This document shows positions 51,967 to 60,143 of a stretch of DNA of 64,000 bases, piece after piece. The stretch covers positions 62,001-126,000 of the forward strand of contig NZ_JNZY01000003.1 of assembly GCF_000717655.1 (NCBI RefSeq). The letters run 5' to 3'. Positions within the stretch are counted from its first letter, which is position 1; every line of letters begins with the position of its first letter. The notes beneath the pieces were generated by a model. That model saw nothing but the letters and a program-made list of their open reading frames with translations. It ran no database searches and was not told the DNA's origin. The translations under genes and the position numbers were made by a program. The stretch comes from Streptomyces katrae. Lineage in GTDB: Bacteria > Actinomycetota > Actinomycetes > Streptomycetales > Streptomycetaceae.

Positions 51967-53114
51967 CGCTTCCTCCCCTTCATGCCGAGCCGCATCATGG
52001 CGACGATCTCCCGCTGTACCTCGCTCACCCCGCCGCCGAACGTGTTGATCTGGGCGGCCCGGTTCATCCGCTCGAGCTCGCCGCCGGCGAAGGCCTCAGG
52101 CCCCCGTACGAGCGCCTCCTCACCCACCACCTCCTGGCACATCCGGTACACCTCGACGGTGGACTCGGTGCCGAGGAACTTCACGCCGCTGGCGTCGCCG
52201 GGGGCCAGGGCGCCGCTGCCCACGTCCTGGACGAGACGCCAGTTGAGGAGGCGTACGGCGGCCAGCCGGGCATGTGCCTCGGCGAGCCGGAACTGCACCC
52301 AGGGCCGGTCGGCAGGACGTTCGCCGGTGACCGGATCGGGGGTGCGGGCGTGGCGGAGCGCGCCCGCATAGAAGTCCTCCGCCTGCATGCCGATGGCGGC
52401 GAGGGCCACGCGCTCGTGGTTGAGCTGGTTGGTGATCAGCCCCCAGCCGCCGTGCTCGGGGCCGACGAGGTTGCCGGCCGGCACGCGGAGGGCGTCGTAG
52501 TACGTGGACGTGGTCGTGAGACCGCCGACCGTGTCGATCGGAGTCCACGCGAAGCCCGGGGCGTCGGTGGGCACCAGGATGATCGAGATGCCCTTGTGCT
52601 TGGGGGCGTCGGGATCGGTGCGGCAGGCGAGCCAGATCCAGTCCGCGTTCTGGGCGTTGGAGGTGAAGATCTTCTGCCCGTCGACGACCCAATCGGCTCC
52701 GTCGCGTACGGCGCGGGTCCGCAGCGAGGCGAGGTCCGTGCCGGCTCCGGGCTCCGAGTAGCCGATGGCGAAGACCGTCTCGCCTCGGAGGATCCGGGGC
52801 AGGAAGTAGTCCTTCTGCTCCGGGGTCCCGTACTTCATCAGGGTCGGGCCGACGGTGTTGAGCGTGACCATGGAGACGGGGGCGCCGGCCCGGTAGGCCT
52901 CGTCGAAGAAGACGAACTGCTCGTCGGGACCGCACCCTTGGCCGCCGTACTCGACGGGCCAGCCGAGGCCGAGCAGTCCGTCGGCGCCGATGCGGCGCAG
53001 CAGTGCACGCTGGGCGGCGGGGTCCTCGGGAGCCCCCTGCGGCAGCAGATCGTGGAAGTACTCCCGCAGTTCGGCGCGGAGCCGCAACTGGCCTTCGGTC
53101 GGGGCGAGGTGCAC
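51963..53114 (-). CDS. Acyl-CoA dehydrogenase, ChsE2-like
   Basis: 383 residues: LGLGWPVEYGGQGCGPDEQFVFFDEAYRAGAPVS, FAIGYSEPGAGTDLASLRTRAVRDGADWVVDGQKIFTSNAQNADWIWLACRTD (FAD-binding), AGNLVGPEHGGWGLITNQLNHERVALA, and AAQINTFGGGVSEVQREIVAMMRLGM. First gene of the operon: GTG 53114 behind GGGAGG, with an inverted-repeat operator 31 bp upstream. Close in length to mycobacterial FadE29 (ChsE2). Confidence 0.9.
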   Translation of the reverse strand: MHLAPTEGQLRLRAELREYFHDLLPQGAPEDPAAQRALLRRIGADGLLGLGWPVEYGGQGCGPDEQFVFFDEAYRAGAPVSMVTLNTVGPTLMKYGTPEQKDYFLPRILRGETVFAIGYSEPGAGTDLASLRTRAVRDGADWVVDGQKIFTSNAQNADWIWLACRTDPDAPKHKGISIILVPTDAPGFAWTPIDTVGGLTTTSTYYDALRVPAGNLVGPEHGGWGLITNQLNHERVALAAIGMQAEDFYAGALRHARTPDPVTGERPADRPWVQFRLAEAHARLAAVRLLNWRLVQDVGSGALAPGDASGVKFLGTESTVEVYRMCQEVVGEEALVRGPEAFAGGELERMNRAAQINTFGGGVSEVQREIVAMMRLGMKGRKR

Positions 53115-53144
53115 GGCGCTGGCCTCCCGGCATCACATCATCGA

Positions 53145-53171
53145 GTGAACCTGACTGTCCGTCAGATTCAC
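53145..53171. promoter_or_regulatory. Operator-like inverted repeat upstream of the igr-like operon
   Basis: GTGAACCTGAC-TGTCC-GTCAGATTCAC, 11-bp arms with one mismatch. It lies 31-57 bp upstream of the first start codon, over the likely promoter. The form is that of a TetR-family operator, but no TetR gene is adjacent. It does not match the mycobacterial KstR consensus as I know it. Confidence 0.7.
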
Positions 53172-53701
53172 TGCCGATGTCAAGGTCGCGAGAGCCCGGA
53201 AGGAACCCCACGGCAGTTGGCCGGCCGCCTCGGTCTTCCGTGTGGTGACGACGTCGCGAGACCAGAGTTGCCCACCGAATCCCCGGCGAACCGCCCCGCA
53301 GCCCCAGGTCAGCGCCTCGGAGCGGGTTGAAACCGCCGCCATGTATGAGCCGAAACGTTCCCTCAAACTCATGTGCGCCGGACATGCCGAAAAGCCGAAA
53401 AGGGCCGCGCCGTCCGGGAACCCCACCGTCTCCCGGGCCTGCGGCCCTGCAATGCCAAGCTTCACGCCCCCTGCACGCTCCCGGCACCCGCCGGGGCCAT
53501 CCCACCGCGCCCCGCTCCGGGGCACATCTCCGGCGCGATCCGCGGTCGCGACCTGGCGACCGGGCTCCAGCGCCTGCTGGTGTTGGTGTTGCTGCCGTTA
53601 CTGCTGCCGACTCCGTGCTGCTCACTGCGCAGCGCATCTTGCCGGTCGGGTACGGATACTGCATGCCGCGTTTCGTGCGCGGCGCCTTCTCCGTACGGGC
53701 G
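53172..53701. other. Gene-free 530-bp stretch
   Basis: Several overlapping open frames exist on both strands, but none has a ribosome site, recognisable domain or convincing composition. A plus-strand frame ending at 53740 (with GYCMPRFVRGAFSVRALRDQPELFATGS) lies antisense to the DUF6344 gene end and is not accepted. Confidence 0.5.
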
Positions 53702-54064
53702 CTACGCGACCAGCCCGAGCTCTTCGCGACCGGCTCCTGAGGTCCCTCCGACGAGCGACGCGGCGGTGGTCGAGCGTCGGACCGACGGGGCCTTGCCGTG
53801 CGCCTCGGCACGGATCCGCTGCTTGATGGTCGGCGGGAGCGATCCGCCCCGCATCATCGCCCGCCAGCTCCGTCGCCCCATCGGCCGCGCCGGCCGGCGT
53901 ACGGCGGCGGCCGCACGGCGGGAGGGAGCAGGGGCGGGGGCTGCGGTTCCGTCGGAGACCGCGGCCGGGGCGGCCTTGGCCCCGAACCCGAGGGAGGCGA
54001 GGAGCGCCACGAGAGCGGCGACCACTGCGGTCCAGATCGACGTGACGGTGATGCGCTGAGCCAT
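53702..54064 (-). CDS. DUF6344 small secreted or membrane-anchored protein
   Basis: 120 residues. N-terminal hydrophobic segment VTSIWTAVVAALVALLASLGFGA then AKAAPAAV, a signal or anchor; then a basic region with RPMGRRSWRAMMRGGSLPPTIKQRIRAEAHGKAPSVRR, a pattern I associate with Streptomyces DUF6344 proteins. ATG 54064. Function unknown. Confidence 0.75.
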   Translation of the reverse strand: MAQRITVTSIWTAVVAALVALLASLGFGAKAAPAAVSDGTAAPAPAPSRRAAAAVRRPARPMGRRSWRAMMRGGSLPPTIKQRIRAEAHGKAPSVRRSTTAASLVGGTSGAGREELGLVA

Positions 54065-54270
54065 GACGGGGTCCTTCGTTTCGCGATGTTCCGACGGGCG
54101 GATCTGCATACAGTCGTCATGATGTGTGCGCAACCGCAGCGTTCCCACCACGCGCGCCGATCTTCCGACAAACACCACTCAAAGGGCCTAGCGCCTTCCG
54201 CGGCGGCACGACCCCCCTTACGGCCCGCGCCCCTGGGCAGAAGGCCGGCACGGTAAGACCGGCTCCATGA

Positions 54271-54304
54271 CGAAGGGGCGCTCCTCGTGAGGAGCGCCCC
54301 TTCG
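54271..54304 (-). terminator. Terminator after tRNA-Ser(TGA)
   Basis: CGAAGGGGCGCTCCT-CGTG-AGGAGCGCCCCTTCG, perfect 15-bp stem, 26 bp past the tRNA. Confidence 0.9.
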
Positions 54305-54329
54305 TGCCCGCGGCTACGCAGGCCTGGTG

Positions 54330-54416
54330 CGGTGGGTGTGGGATTTGAACCCACGGTGACATCGCTGCCACGACGGTTTTCAAGACCGTTCCCTTAGGCC
54401 GCTCGGGCAACCCACC
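54330..54416 (-). tRNA. tRNA-Ser, anticodon TGA
   Basis: 87 nt class II tRNA, acceptor GGTGGGT/ACCCACC, discriminator G. Anticodon loop in GGTCTTGAAAACC gives TGA (reads UCA). Long variable arm (CGTGGCAGCGATGTCACCG region), T loop GTTCAAATC. Confidence 0.96.
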
Positions 54417-54455
54417 TGGCCGGTACAGAGTACCGGCAGGTGGGGGGCGGCTGGG

Positions 54456-55427
54456 TCAGGAATTCTGGGCCTTGTCGTAGGCCGCCTTCGCTTCGTTGCC
54501 GAAGTAGGGGCCGTACATCCGGTTGGGCAGGAAGGTGTAGCCGAAGCTGTTCACCGAGACCTGGGTGCCGAGGCCCGTGGACTCGTCGAAGTCCTGGAAC
54601 CAGGGGCCACCGCTGGAGCCGCCGGTCATGTTGCAGCCCAGGCCGTGGTCCTTGGTCAGCAGGAAGTCCTTGCCGGAGTTCCCGCTGCAATAGACCAGCT
54701 TGGTGCCGTCGTAGGGCGCCGCCGCCGGGAACCCGAACGAGTACATCTTCTTGTTGTAGCCGCCGTTGAACAGGATCCCCTGGGCACCGACGACCTGGCT
54801 CAGCTTCTGGCCGTTCAGCGGGGCGACGACGGCGAGGCCGACGTCCATGTTCATGTCCTCGCTGGCGGCCCACTGGTCGGTGGCGAAGGTCTTGGTGGCC
54901 GACCACTGGCCGTAGGGCGCGTTCCCGTTGTTGTACGCGGGGACGAAGATCCAGTTGGTGTGCCAGGCGCCCTGGTACTTCACGCAGTGGCCGGCGGTGA
55001 TGACCGTGCTCCCGTTGGCGCTGGTGATCGAGTCACCGGAGCAGGATGCGGTCCGGTCTCCGAAGGTGAAGAAGACCCGGCCCGAGGTCTTTACCACCGC
55101 ACCGCCACCCGTCCACGCGCCGCCCGCCTGCGGGAACGCCGTCGGGGAGGCCGCCACGGAGGAGGTCACGGAGGACGGCGCCGTCGGAGCGATCGCCGTG
55201 GGCCGGTCCGAGGCCGCGGCCGGCGCCCGCCCGGCGCCGGGCGCTGCCGTCACGTCCAGCGGGGTGGCGCTGCGCATCCGCTCGGCGGTCCAGAAACCCT
55301 GGCTGTGCTGCTGCCTGAACGAGGCAGGGGCGTCGGCGGCGGCCGAGGGGGTGGCCGCCGTCAGCGCCCCCGCGATCAGGGCGCCCGCCGCCATGAGGAC
55401 CGATGCTGCCGTGCGATGACGATTCAC
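54456..55427 (-). CDS. Secreted trypsin-like serine protease
   Basis: 323 residues. Signal peptide (VLMAAGALIAGALTAATPSAAA), a propeptide-like stretch to about 105, then an S1/V8-like domain: H147 in VITAGHC, D195 in NMDVGLAVV, S272 in GGSSGGPW. Cysteines 129/148 and 247/265 are likely disulfides. NFGYTFLPNRMYGPYFG-type C-terminus. GTG 55427 with GGAG upstream. Extracellular proteolysis is the expected role; the substrate is unknown. Confidence 0.92.
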   Translation of the reverse strand: MNRHRTAASVLMAAGALIAGALTAATPSAAADAPASFRQQHSQGFWTAERMRSATPLDVTAAPGAGRAPAAASDRPTAIAPTAPSSVTSSVAASPTAFPQAGGAWTGGGAVVKTSGRVFFTFGDRTASCSGDSITSANGSTVITAGHCVKYQGAWHTNWIFVPAYNNGNAPYGQWSATKTFATDQWAASEDMNMDVGLAVVAPLNGQKLSQVVGAQGILFNGGYNKKMYSFGFPAAAPYDGTKLVYCSGNSGKDFLLTKDHGLGCNMTGGSSGGPWFQDFDESTGLGTQVSVNSFGYTFLPNRMYGPYFGNEAKAAYDKAQNS

Positions 55428-55608
55428 GCAGGACTCCTTCTGCCGTGCCCGGTCCCGTCGGAGCGGGCAGGGTGGGGGTGAAGAGCTGTCGGTGCGGATC
55501 GGCCGCAGAGTCGCACGCGCGGCACGAGAAGTCAGGAGACAGTCGGAACGTTCGGTCGGTTCCGGCCAGGAATTGGCCAACTCCCGCCGATGGAACATCT
55601 CCTGCGGG

Positions 55609-56667
55609 TCATGCCGTGAGCAGCACTCCCGCGTACGAGACACCGGCCACCACGACCCAGGCTCCGAGCCCCAGGACCGCAGCCCGTCCGCCGGTCTTGG
55701 CCAGCCGGGGGAGGTCCACCGCGCTGCCCAGCCCGAACAGGGCCGCCGCCAGCAGCAGTTCCTGCGCGGTGTGCGCCCACTCCAGCGCCGCGTCGGGCAG
55801 CAACCCGGTGGCGCGCAGCGCGGCCGCTGCCAGGAACCCGGCCACGAACAGCGGCACTGGCGCCGGGCGGCGGCCCGAGGGCGTGCGCACACCCTGTCGG
55901 CGCGCCCGTACGGAGAAGGCCACGGCGGCCACCAGCGGGGCCAGCAGGGCCACCCGCATCAGCTTGACCAGGACGGCCTCGCCGAGCGCTCCCGGGCCCG
56001 CCGACTGGGCGGTGGCGACCACTTGGCCGACGTCGTGGACGCTCGCGCCGACCCAGCGCCCGAAGGCGGGGTCCGAGAGCCCCAACGGGCTCTGGAGGAG
56101 CGGGAGGACCGCGATGGCCAGCGTCCCGCACAGGGTCACCAGCGCCACCGAGGCGGCCACGTCCTCCTCGTCGCTGCCTGATACCTGACTCACCGCGCCG
56201 ATCGCCGAGGCCCCGCAGATCGAGTACCCGGTGGCGATCAGCAGCGGCTGGTCGCCGGGGAGCCCGAGCTTGCGACCCAGCCAGAGCGTGCCGAAGAAGG
56301 TGGCGGCAACCACCGCGGCCACCATCGCCACCGTGGCCCAGCCCAGCCGGAGCACCTGGTCCAGGCCCAGGCCGAGACCCAGCAGGACGATGCCGATCCG
56401 CATCAGCCGCCGCCCGGCCAGCGACAGTCCTGGGCGGGCTGCTCCGCGTACGACCTCGCGTATGCCCGGGACATGGGCCACCGCGATGCCGAGCACCACC
56501 GACGCGGTCAGCATGGGTACGTCGGGCACCAGCCGGTGTACGCACCACGCCACCAGTACGCCCACGGCCGCCAGCGCCAACCCCGGCCAGGACGGTGATG
56601 TTTCACGTGAAACACGCCCGGCGCGTGCCGTCTCCGCCCCCCGTACCGGGCGGTTCAGCAGCGCCAT
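55609..56667 (-). CDS. YeiH/YadS-type putative sulfate/sulfite exporter
   Basis: 352 residues, about 10-11 membrane helices. Motifs: LTASVVLGIAVAHVPG, RLMRIGIVLLGLGLGLDQVL, LLIATGYSICGASAIGAVSQVSGSDEEDVAASVALVTLCGTLAI, GASVHDVGQVVATAQSAG. UPF0324 family. ATG 56667 shares a base with the cysteine dioxygenase stop, so the two are translationally coupled; export of sulfite from cysteine breakdown is inferred. A parS site is embedded near the N-terminus, encoding VSRET. Confidence 0.92.
   Translation of the reverse strand: MALLNRPVRGAETARAGRVSRETSPSWPGLALAAVGVLVAWCVHRLVPDVPMLTASVVLGIAVAHVPGIREVVRGAARPGLSLAGRRLMRIGIVLLGLGLGLDQVLRLGWATVAMVAAVVAATFFGTLWLGRKLGLPGDQPLLIATGYSICGASAIGAVSQVSGSDEEDVAASVALVTLCGTLAIAVLPLLQSPLGLSDPAFGRWVGASVHDVGQVVATAQSAGPGALGEAVLVKLMRVALLAPLVAAVAFSVRARRQGVRTPSGRRPAPVPLFVAGFLAAAALRATGLLPDAALEWAHTAQELLLAAALFGLGSAVDLPRLAKTGGRAAVLGLGAWVVVAGVSYAGVLLTA
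56600..56613. other. parS chromosome partition site
   Basis: Exact GTTTCACGTGAAAC inside the YeiH gene, at codons for VSRET, the same frame as the parS inside the kinase gene at 34938. Confidence 0.93.
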
Positions 56668-57221
56668 CAGTCGGTGGGGAGCGTATAGACGCGGCGGACG
56701 CTGCTGCCCAGCCGGATGACATCGGCTCCGTAGACGTGAAGGGATATCGCCTTGGTCCCGCAGGAGTTGCGGACCTTGTGGATATCGCCGGGCGGGGCGA
56801 ATCCGCAGACCTCACCGGGACCGTTGACCACGTGCTCGGTCGCCACCAGCCGGGCGCTGGACTCTCCGGCGGCAGGGACCAGCCGGTAGCGGAGCTCGCT
56901 CTCCTCGCCCTCGTGCACCCCGGCCACGCCCCAGGAGACGTGGTCGTGGATGGCGGTCTCCTGACCGGGCAGCCACACCAGTGCGACCACCGAGAAGCTG
57001 CCGTCCGGCTCCGCGTGCAGCACGTGCTGCCGGTACCGGTCGGGGTATCCCTCCCGCTGCTCGGGAGTGAGCAGGTCGGCCGTGCCCAGGTGCGGGGCGA
57101 CGCGCTCGCCGACGAGGTAGGCGGTCACGTCCGGGGCCAGCCCCAGGTCCACGACCGTACGGATCTCACTGACGAGGGCGGCCATCCTCGCGGTCGTACG
57201 GGCCGGCGTAGTGGTGGTCAT
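56667..57221 (-). CDS. Cysteine dioxygenase
   Basis: 184 residues. Converts cysteine to cysteine sulfinate with O2 and Fe(II). Metal ligands: H92 and H94 in TAIHDHVSWGVAGVHEGEE and H148 in PPGDIHKVRN. Cupin fold, single-domain bacterial CDO type I (no Tyr-Cys crosslink partner is needed here). ATG 57221. Coupled to the YeiH exporter and downstream of a LysR gene. Confidence 0.93.
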   Translation of the reverse strand: MTTTTPARTTARMAALVSEIRTVVDLGLAPDVTAYLVGERVAPHLGTADLLTPEQREGYPDRYRQHVLHAEPDGSFSVVALVWLPGQETAIHDHVSWGVAGVHEGEESELRYRLVPAAGESSARLVATEHVVNGPGEVCGFAPPGDIHKVRNSCGTKAISLHVYGADVIRLGSSVRRVYTLPTD

Positions 57222-57321
57222 ACGAGCAGCGTCGAGCAGCCTGTCCCATCACGTCCAACGACAGTTCTCACCTGAAATCCCAAGCAGCACTTATGGGTTC
57301 GGGGGAGGAGCAGCCGGGCGG

Positions 57322-58227
57322 TCAGCAGCCGACGCGGTTCGAGGCAGCCTGCCTCAGCGCGTCGAGGACCACGGAGGTCGCCGGGATCCGCAGATGGTCG
57401 CGGTAGACGTGAGCGGCGATGTGCCGGCGCGCGGCGGGCTGCAGCGGCCGGCCGCACACCTTGCTCAGGGAGAGGGAGGGCAGCACCAGCGCGGGCATCA
57501 TCGCCACGCCGAGCCCCTGCCCGACCATGCTCTGCACCACCAGGTTGTCGTCCGTGGCGAACCGGATGTCAGGCACGAAGCCCAGCTCGGCGCACTCGTG
57601 CAGCAGGTTCGCCCGGCAGCGCGGACAGCCGGCGATCCACCGTTCCTCCGCGAGGTCGGCCAGGTGTACGGCCCGCCGCCGGGCCAGCGGATGCCCGGTC
57701 GGGAGCAGCACCGTCAGCTGGTCCTCCATGAGTCTGACCTCGGCGACCTCCTCCGGAATCTCCTCGTGTAGCCCGGGATAGGTGAAGGCGAGGGTGATGT
57801 CGCACTCCCCGCGCTCCAGCCGGCGCAGCGACTCGGGGGGCTCCCCCTCGAGAAGCTCGACCTGGATGCCGGGATGCTCCTTGGCCAGGCCGCTCAGGGC
57901 CTCCGGCACGAGGGTGACGTTGGCGCTGGGGAAGCCGCAGAGCCGCACCCGCCCGGTGCGCAGGCGGGCGTACGCCTTGAGCTGGGCCTCTGCGGCGGAG
58001 AGACTGCCGAGGATGGACTCGGCGTGCCGGGCCATGGACTCCCCGGCCTCGGTGAGCTGCATCTTGCGGCCGACCCTGGTGAACAGCGGGGTGCCGACGG
58101 CACGTTCGAGCGCCTTCATCTGCTGGGTGACAGCAGGCTGGGTGTACCCGAGGACGCGAGCGGCCGCCGAGTAGGACCCGTTGGTGACCACTTCGTGGAA
58201 AGTACGTATGTGCCGCGAATCGAACAC
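57322..58227 (-). CDS. LysR family regulator of the cysteine dioxygenase module
   Basis: 301 residues from GTG 58227 (VFDSRHIRTFHEVVTNGSYSAAARVLGYTQPAVTQQMKALERAVGTPLFTRVGRKMQLTEAGE); ATG 58248 would add seven residues, and neither has a ribosome site, so a leaderless mRNA is possible. HTH at 18-60, substrate-binding domain from 90 (GRVRLCGFPSANVTLVPEALSGLAKEHPGIQVELLEGE). Two Cys in IAGCPRCRANLLHECAE are unusual and could sense redox or thiols. It precedes the CDO gene on the same strand by 100 bp and is probably its activator. Confidence 0.87.
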   Translation of the reverse strand: MFDSRHIRTFHEVVTNGSYSAAARVLGYTQPAVTQQMKALERAVGTPLFTRVGRKMQLTEAGESMARHAESILGSLSAAEAQLKAYARLRTGRVRLCGFPSANVTLVPEALSGLAKEHPGIQVELLEGEPPESLRRLERGECDITLAFTYPGLHEEIPEEVAEVRLMEDQLTVLLPTGHPLARRRAVHLADLAEERWIAGCPRCRANLLHECAELGFVPDIRFATDDNLVVQSMVGQGLGVAMMPALVLPSLSLSKVCGRPLQPAARRHIAAHVYRDHLRIPATSVVLDALRQAASNRVGC

Positions 58228-58300
58228 GTGGGAAGCATAAGCGGACATTGGGAGGGGCCGTAGGCGTATTCGCGCCCCCGGCCCCTCGCCATCAGGCCAG

Positions 58301-58332
58301 CGGTCCCGACCGCTCCCCGTTCGCCGGGACCG
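58301..58332 (-). terminator. Possible terminator after the HtrA gene
   Basis: CGGTCCC ... GGGACCG (7-bp arms, extended partly by GGCCAG/CGGCC). It lies just past the stop of the HtrA gene on the minus strand. Moderate evidence. Confidence 0.5.
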
Positions 58333-58347
58333 GCCGTGGAGCCGTGG

Positions 58348-59919
58348 TTACTTGTCTCCGACCCTCGAGCCGAGGGTGATGTCGACGGTGTTCGGCTTCC
58401 CGTCGCGCAGGTAGGTCAGCTTCACGACGTCGCCGGGCTTGTGCGTCCAGATCTCACTGATGAGGGTCGGGCCGCTGTCGATCGGCTTGTCGCCGAACTG
58501 GGTGATGATGTCGCCGGGCTTGAGGCCGGCCTTGCCGGCCGGACCGTTGGGGTCGACCAGCTCGTTGGCGGGCGCGCCCTGCTCGGAGATCTTGGCGCCG
58601 TCGGTCTTGGCCTGGAGGTCCACGGAGACCGAGATGATCGGGTAGACCGGCTTGCCCGTCTTGATCAGCGACTCGGCGACGTTCTTCGCCTGGTTGATCG
58701 GGATGGCGAAGCCGAGACCGATCGAACCGGCCTGGCCGCCGCCGAAGCCGCCGTTGCCGGCCGACTGGATGGCGGAGTTGATGCCGATGACCGCACCACG
58801 CCCGTCGAGCAGCGGGCCGCCGGAGTTGCCGGGGTTGATCGAGGCGTCCGTCTGGAGTGCGCTCATGTACGAGCTCTTGCTGCCGGAGCCGTCGCCGGAG
58901 GCCACGGGTCGGTTCTTGGCGCTGACGATGCCGGTGGTGACCGTGTTGGACAGGCCGAAGGGGGCACCGATCGCGATGGTCGAGTCGCCGACCGCGACCT
59001 TGTCGGAGTCGCCGAGCGGAAGCGGCTTGAGCCCGGCCGGCGGGTTCTTCAGCTTGAGCACGGCCACGTCGTAGCCCTGGGCGCGGCCGACGACCTCCGC
59101 CTCGTACTTCTTGCCGTCGGAGAAGGTCGCGGCGAGCTTGCCGCCGTTCGCGGCGGAGGCCACGACGTGGTTGTTGGTGAGGATGTGGCCCTGCTGGTCG
59201 TAGACGAAGCCGGTGCCGGTGCCGCCCTCGCCGTCACCGGCCGAGGCCTCGATGGTGACGACGCTGGGCAGCGCGCCCGCGGCCAGGCCCGCGATGGAAC
59301 CGGACTCCCGCTTGAGGTCCTTGGGGGTGTTGCCCGCGGTGATCGTGGTCGAGCCGAAGCCGTTGTCGTTGCGCTCGGCGGCCCAGTAGCCGATGCCGCC
59401 GCCGACACCGCCCGCGAGGAGGGCGGCCACGAGCACGGCGGCGACCAGGCCGCCCTTGCCCTTCGGCTTGGCGGGCGGCATGCCGCCGGGGGTGGGGGGC
59501 GCGCCCCAGGCGCCGCCGCCGTGGCCGCCCGAGCCGTACGCCGGGACGCTGGGCGGCGGGGGCGGCCAGCCCTCGGCGCCGTGCGCGGCCGGGCCCTGCG
59601 GCGCGGGGGCCTGGGCGTAGGCCGGTGCCGGGGCGGGGGTGGGCGGGAGCTGCTGGGTCGGCTCCGCGCCCGGCGCGGGCGTCGGCGGGAGCTGCTGGGT
59701 CACCGGCTCCGCGGCGGGCACGGCCGGCGCGGGGGCCTGCGCAGCAGCGGCCTGCTCGGGCGTCGGGGCAGGTGCCGTCGGGGCAGGTGCCGGGGCGCCC
59801 GCCGGGGCCCCGGCAGCCGGTGCGGGCGCAGACGTCTCGGGGGCGGGAGCTGCCACCGGGGGTGCCGACGGGGCCGCGGGGGGCGTCGGGGCCGCGGTGC
59901 CCTCGTTCTCGGTGCTCAC
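58348..59919 (-). CDS. HtrA/DegP-type membrane-anchored serine protease with PDZ
   Basis: 523 residues from GTG 59919 (GAGGAGA at 8 bp). Residues 1-155 are a cytoplasmic Pro/Ala-rich extension with a duplicated TQQLPPTPAP. TM at about 157-180 (GLVAAVLVAALLAGGVGGGIGYWAA). Protease domain outside: H251 (TNNHVV), D284 (YDVAVLKL), S366 (INPGNSGGPL). PDZ domain about 430-520 (ANELVDPNGPAGKAGLKPGDIITQFGDKPIDSGPTLI). Envelope quality control. The long proline-rich cytoplasmic tail is a feature of actinobacterial HtrAs. Confidence 0.94.
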   Translation of the reverse strand: MSTENEGTAAPTPPAAPSAPPVAAPAPETSAPAPAAGAPAGAPAPAPTAPAPTPEQAAAAQAPAPAVPAAEPVTQQLPPTPAPGAEPTQQLPPTPAPAPAYAQAPAPQGPAAHGAEGWPPPPPSVPAYGSGGHGGGAWGAPPTPGGMPPAKPKGKGGLVAAVLVAALLAGGVGGGIGYWAAERNDNGFGSTTITAGNTPKDLKRESGSIAGLAAGALPSVVTIEASAGDGEGGTGTGFVYDQQGHILTNNHVVASAANGGKLAATFSDGKKYEAEVVGRAQGYDVAVLKLKNPPAGLKPLPLGDSDKVAVGDSTIAIGAPFGLSNTVTTGIVSAKNRPVASGDGSGSKSSYMSALQTDASINPGNSGGPLLDGRGAVIGINSAIQSAGNGGFGGGQAGSIGLGFAIPINQAKNVAESLIKTGKPVYPIISVSVDLQAKTDGAKISEQGAPANELVDPNGPAGKAGLKPGDIITQFGDKPIDSGPTLISEIWTHKPGDVVKLTYLRDGKPNTVDITLGSRVGDK

Positions 59920-60143
59920 AGCGCTCTTCTCCTCGTCACACACGGCTTCAGACAAACTGGCGGTTCGGCCCGACTGAACGTTCGACGTGCCGCACAAGTT
60001 CCTGGGAAAAGCCTTCCCCATGACCCGTCAGAGCACTGTAAGCCGGACCTGTGTATCTCCCCCATCCTTTATCTCCGACATTTCGGTCGCATCCGGAGGG
60101 CGGAGCCCGACACCGGGCGCATTCGCGGTGGCACCATGACCCG

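Noticed and set aside
53242..53826. Plus-strand gene upstream of DUF6344
   Set aside because: Cys/Arg-rich low-complexity product, no ribosome site, antisense to the end of a better-supported gene.
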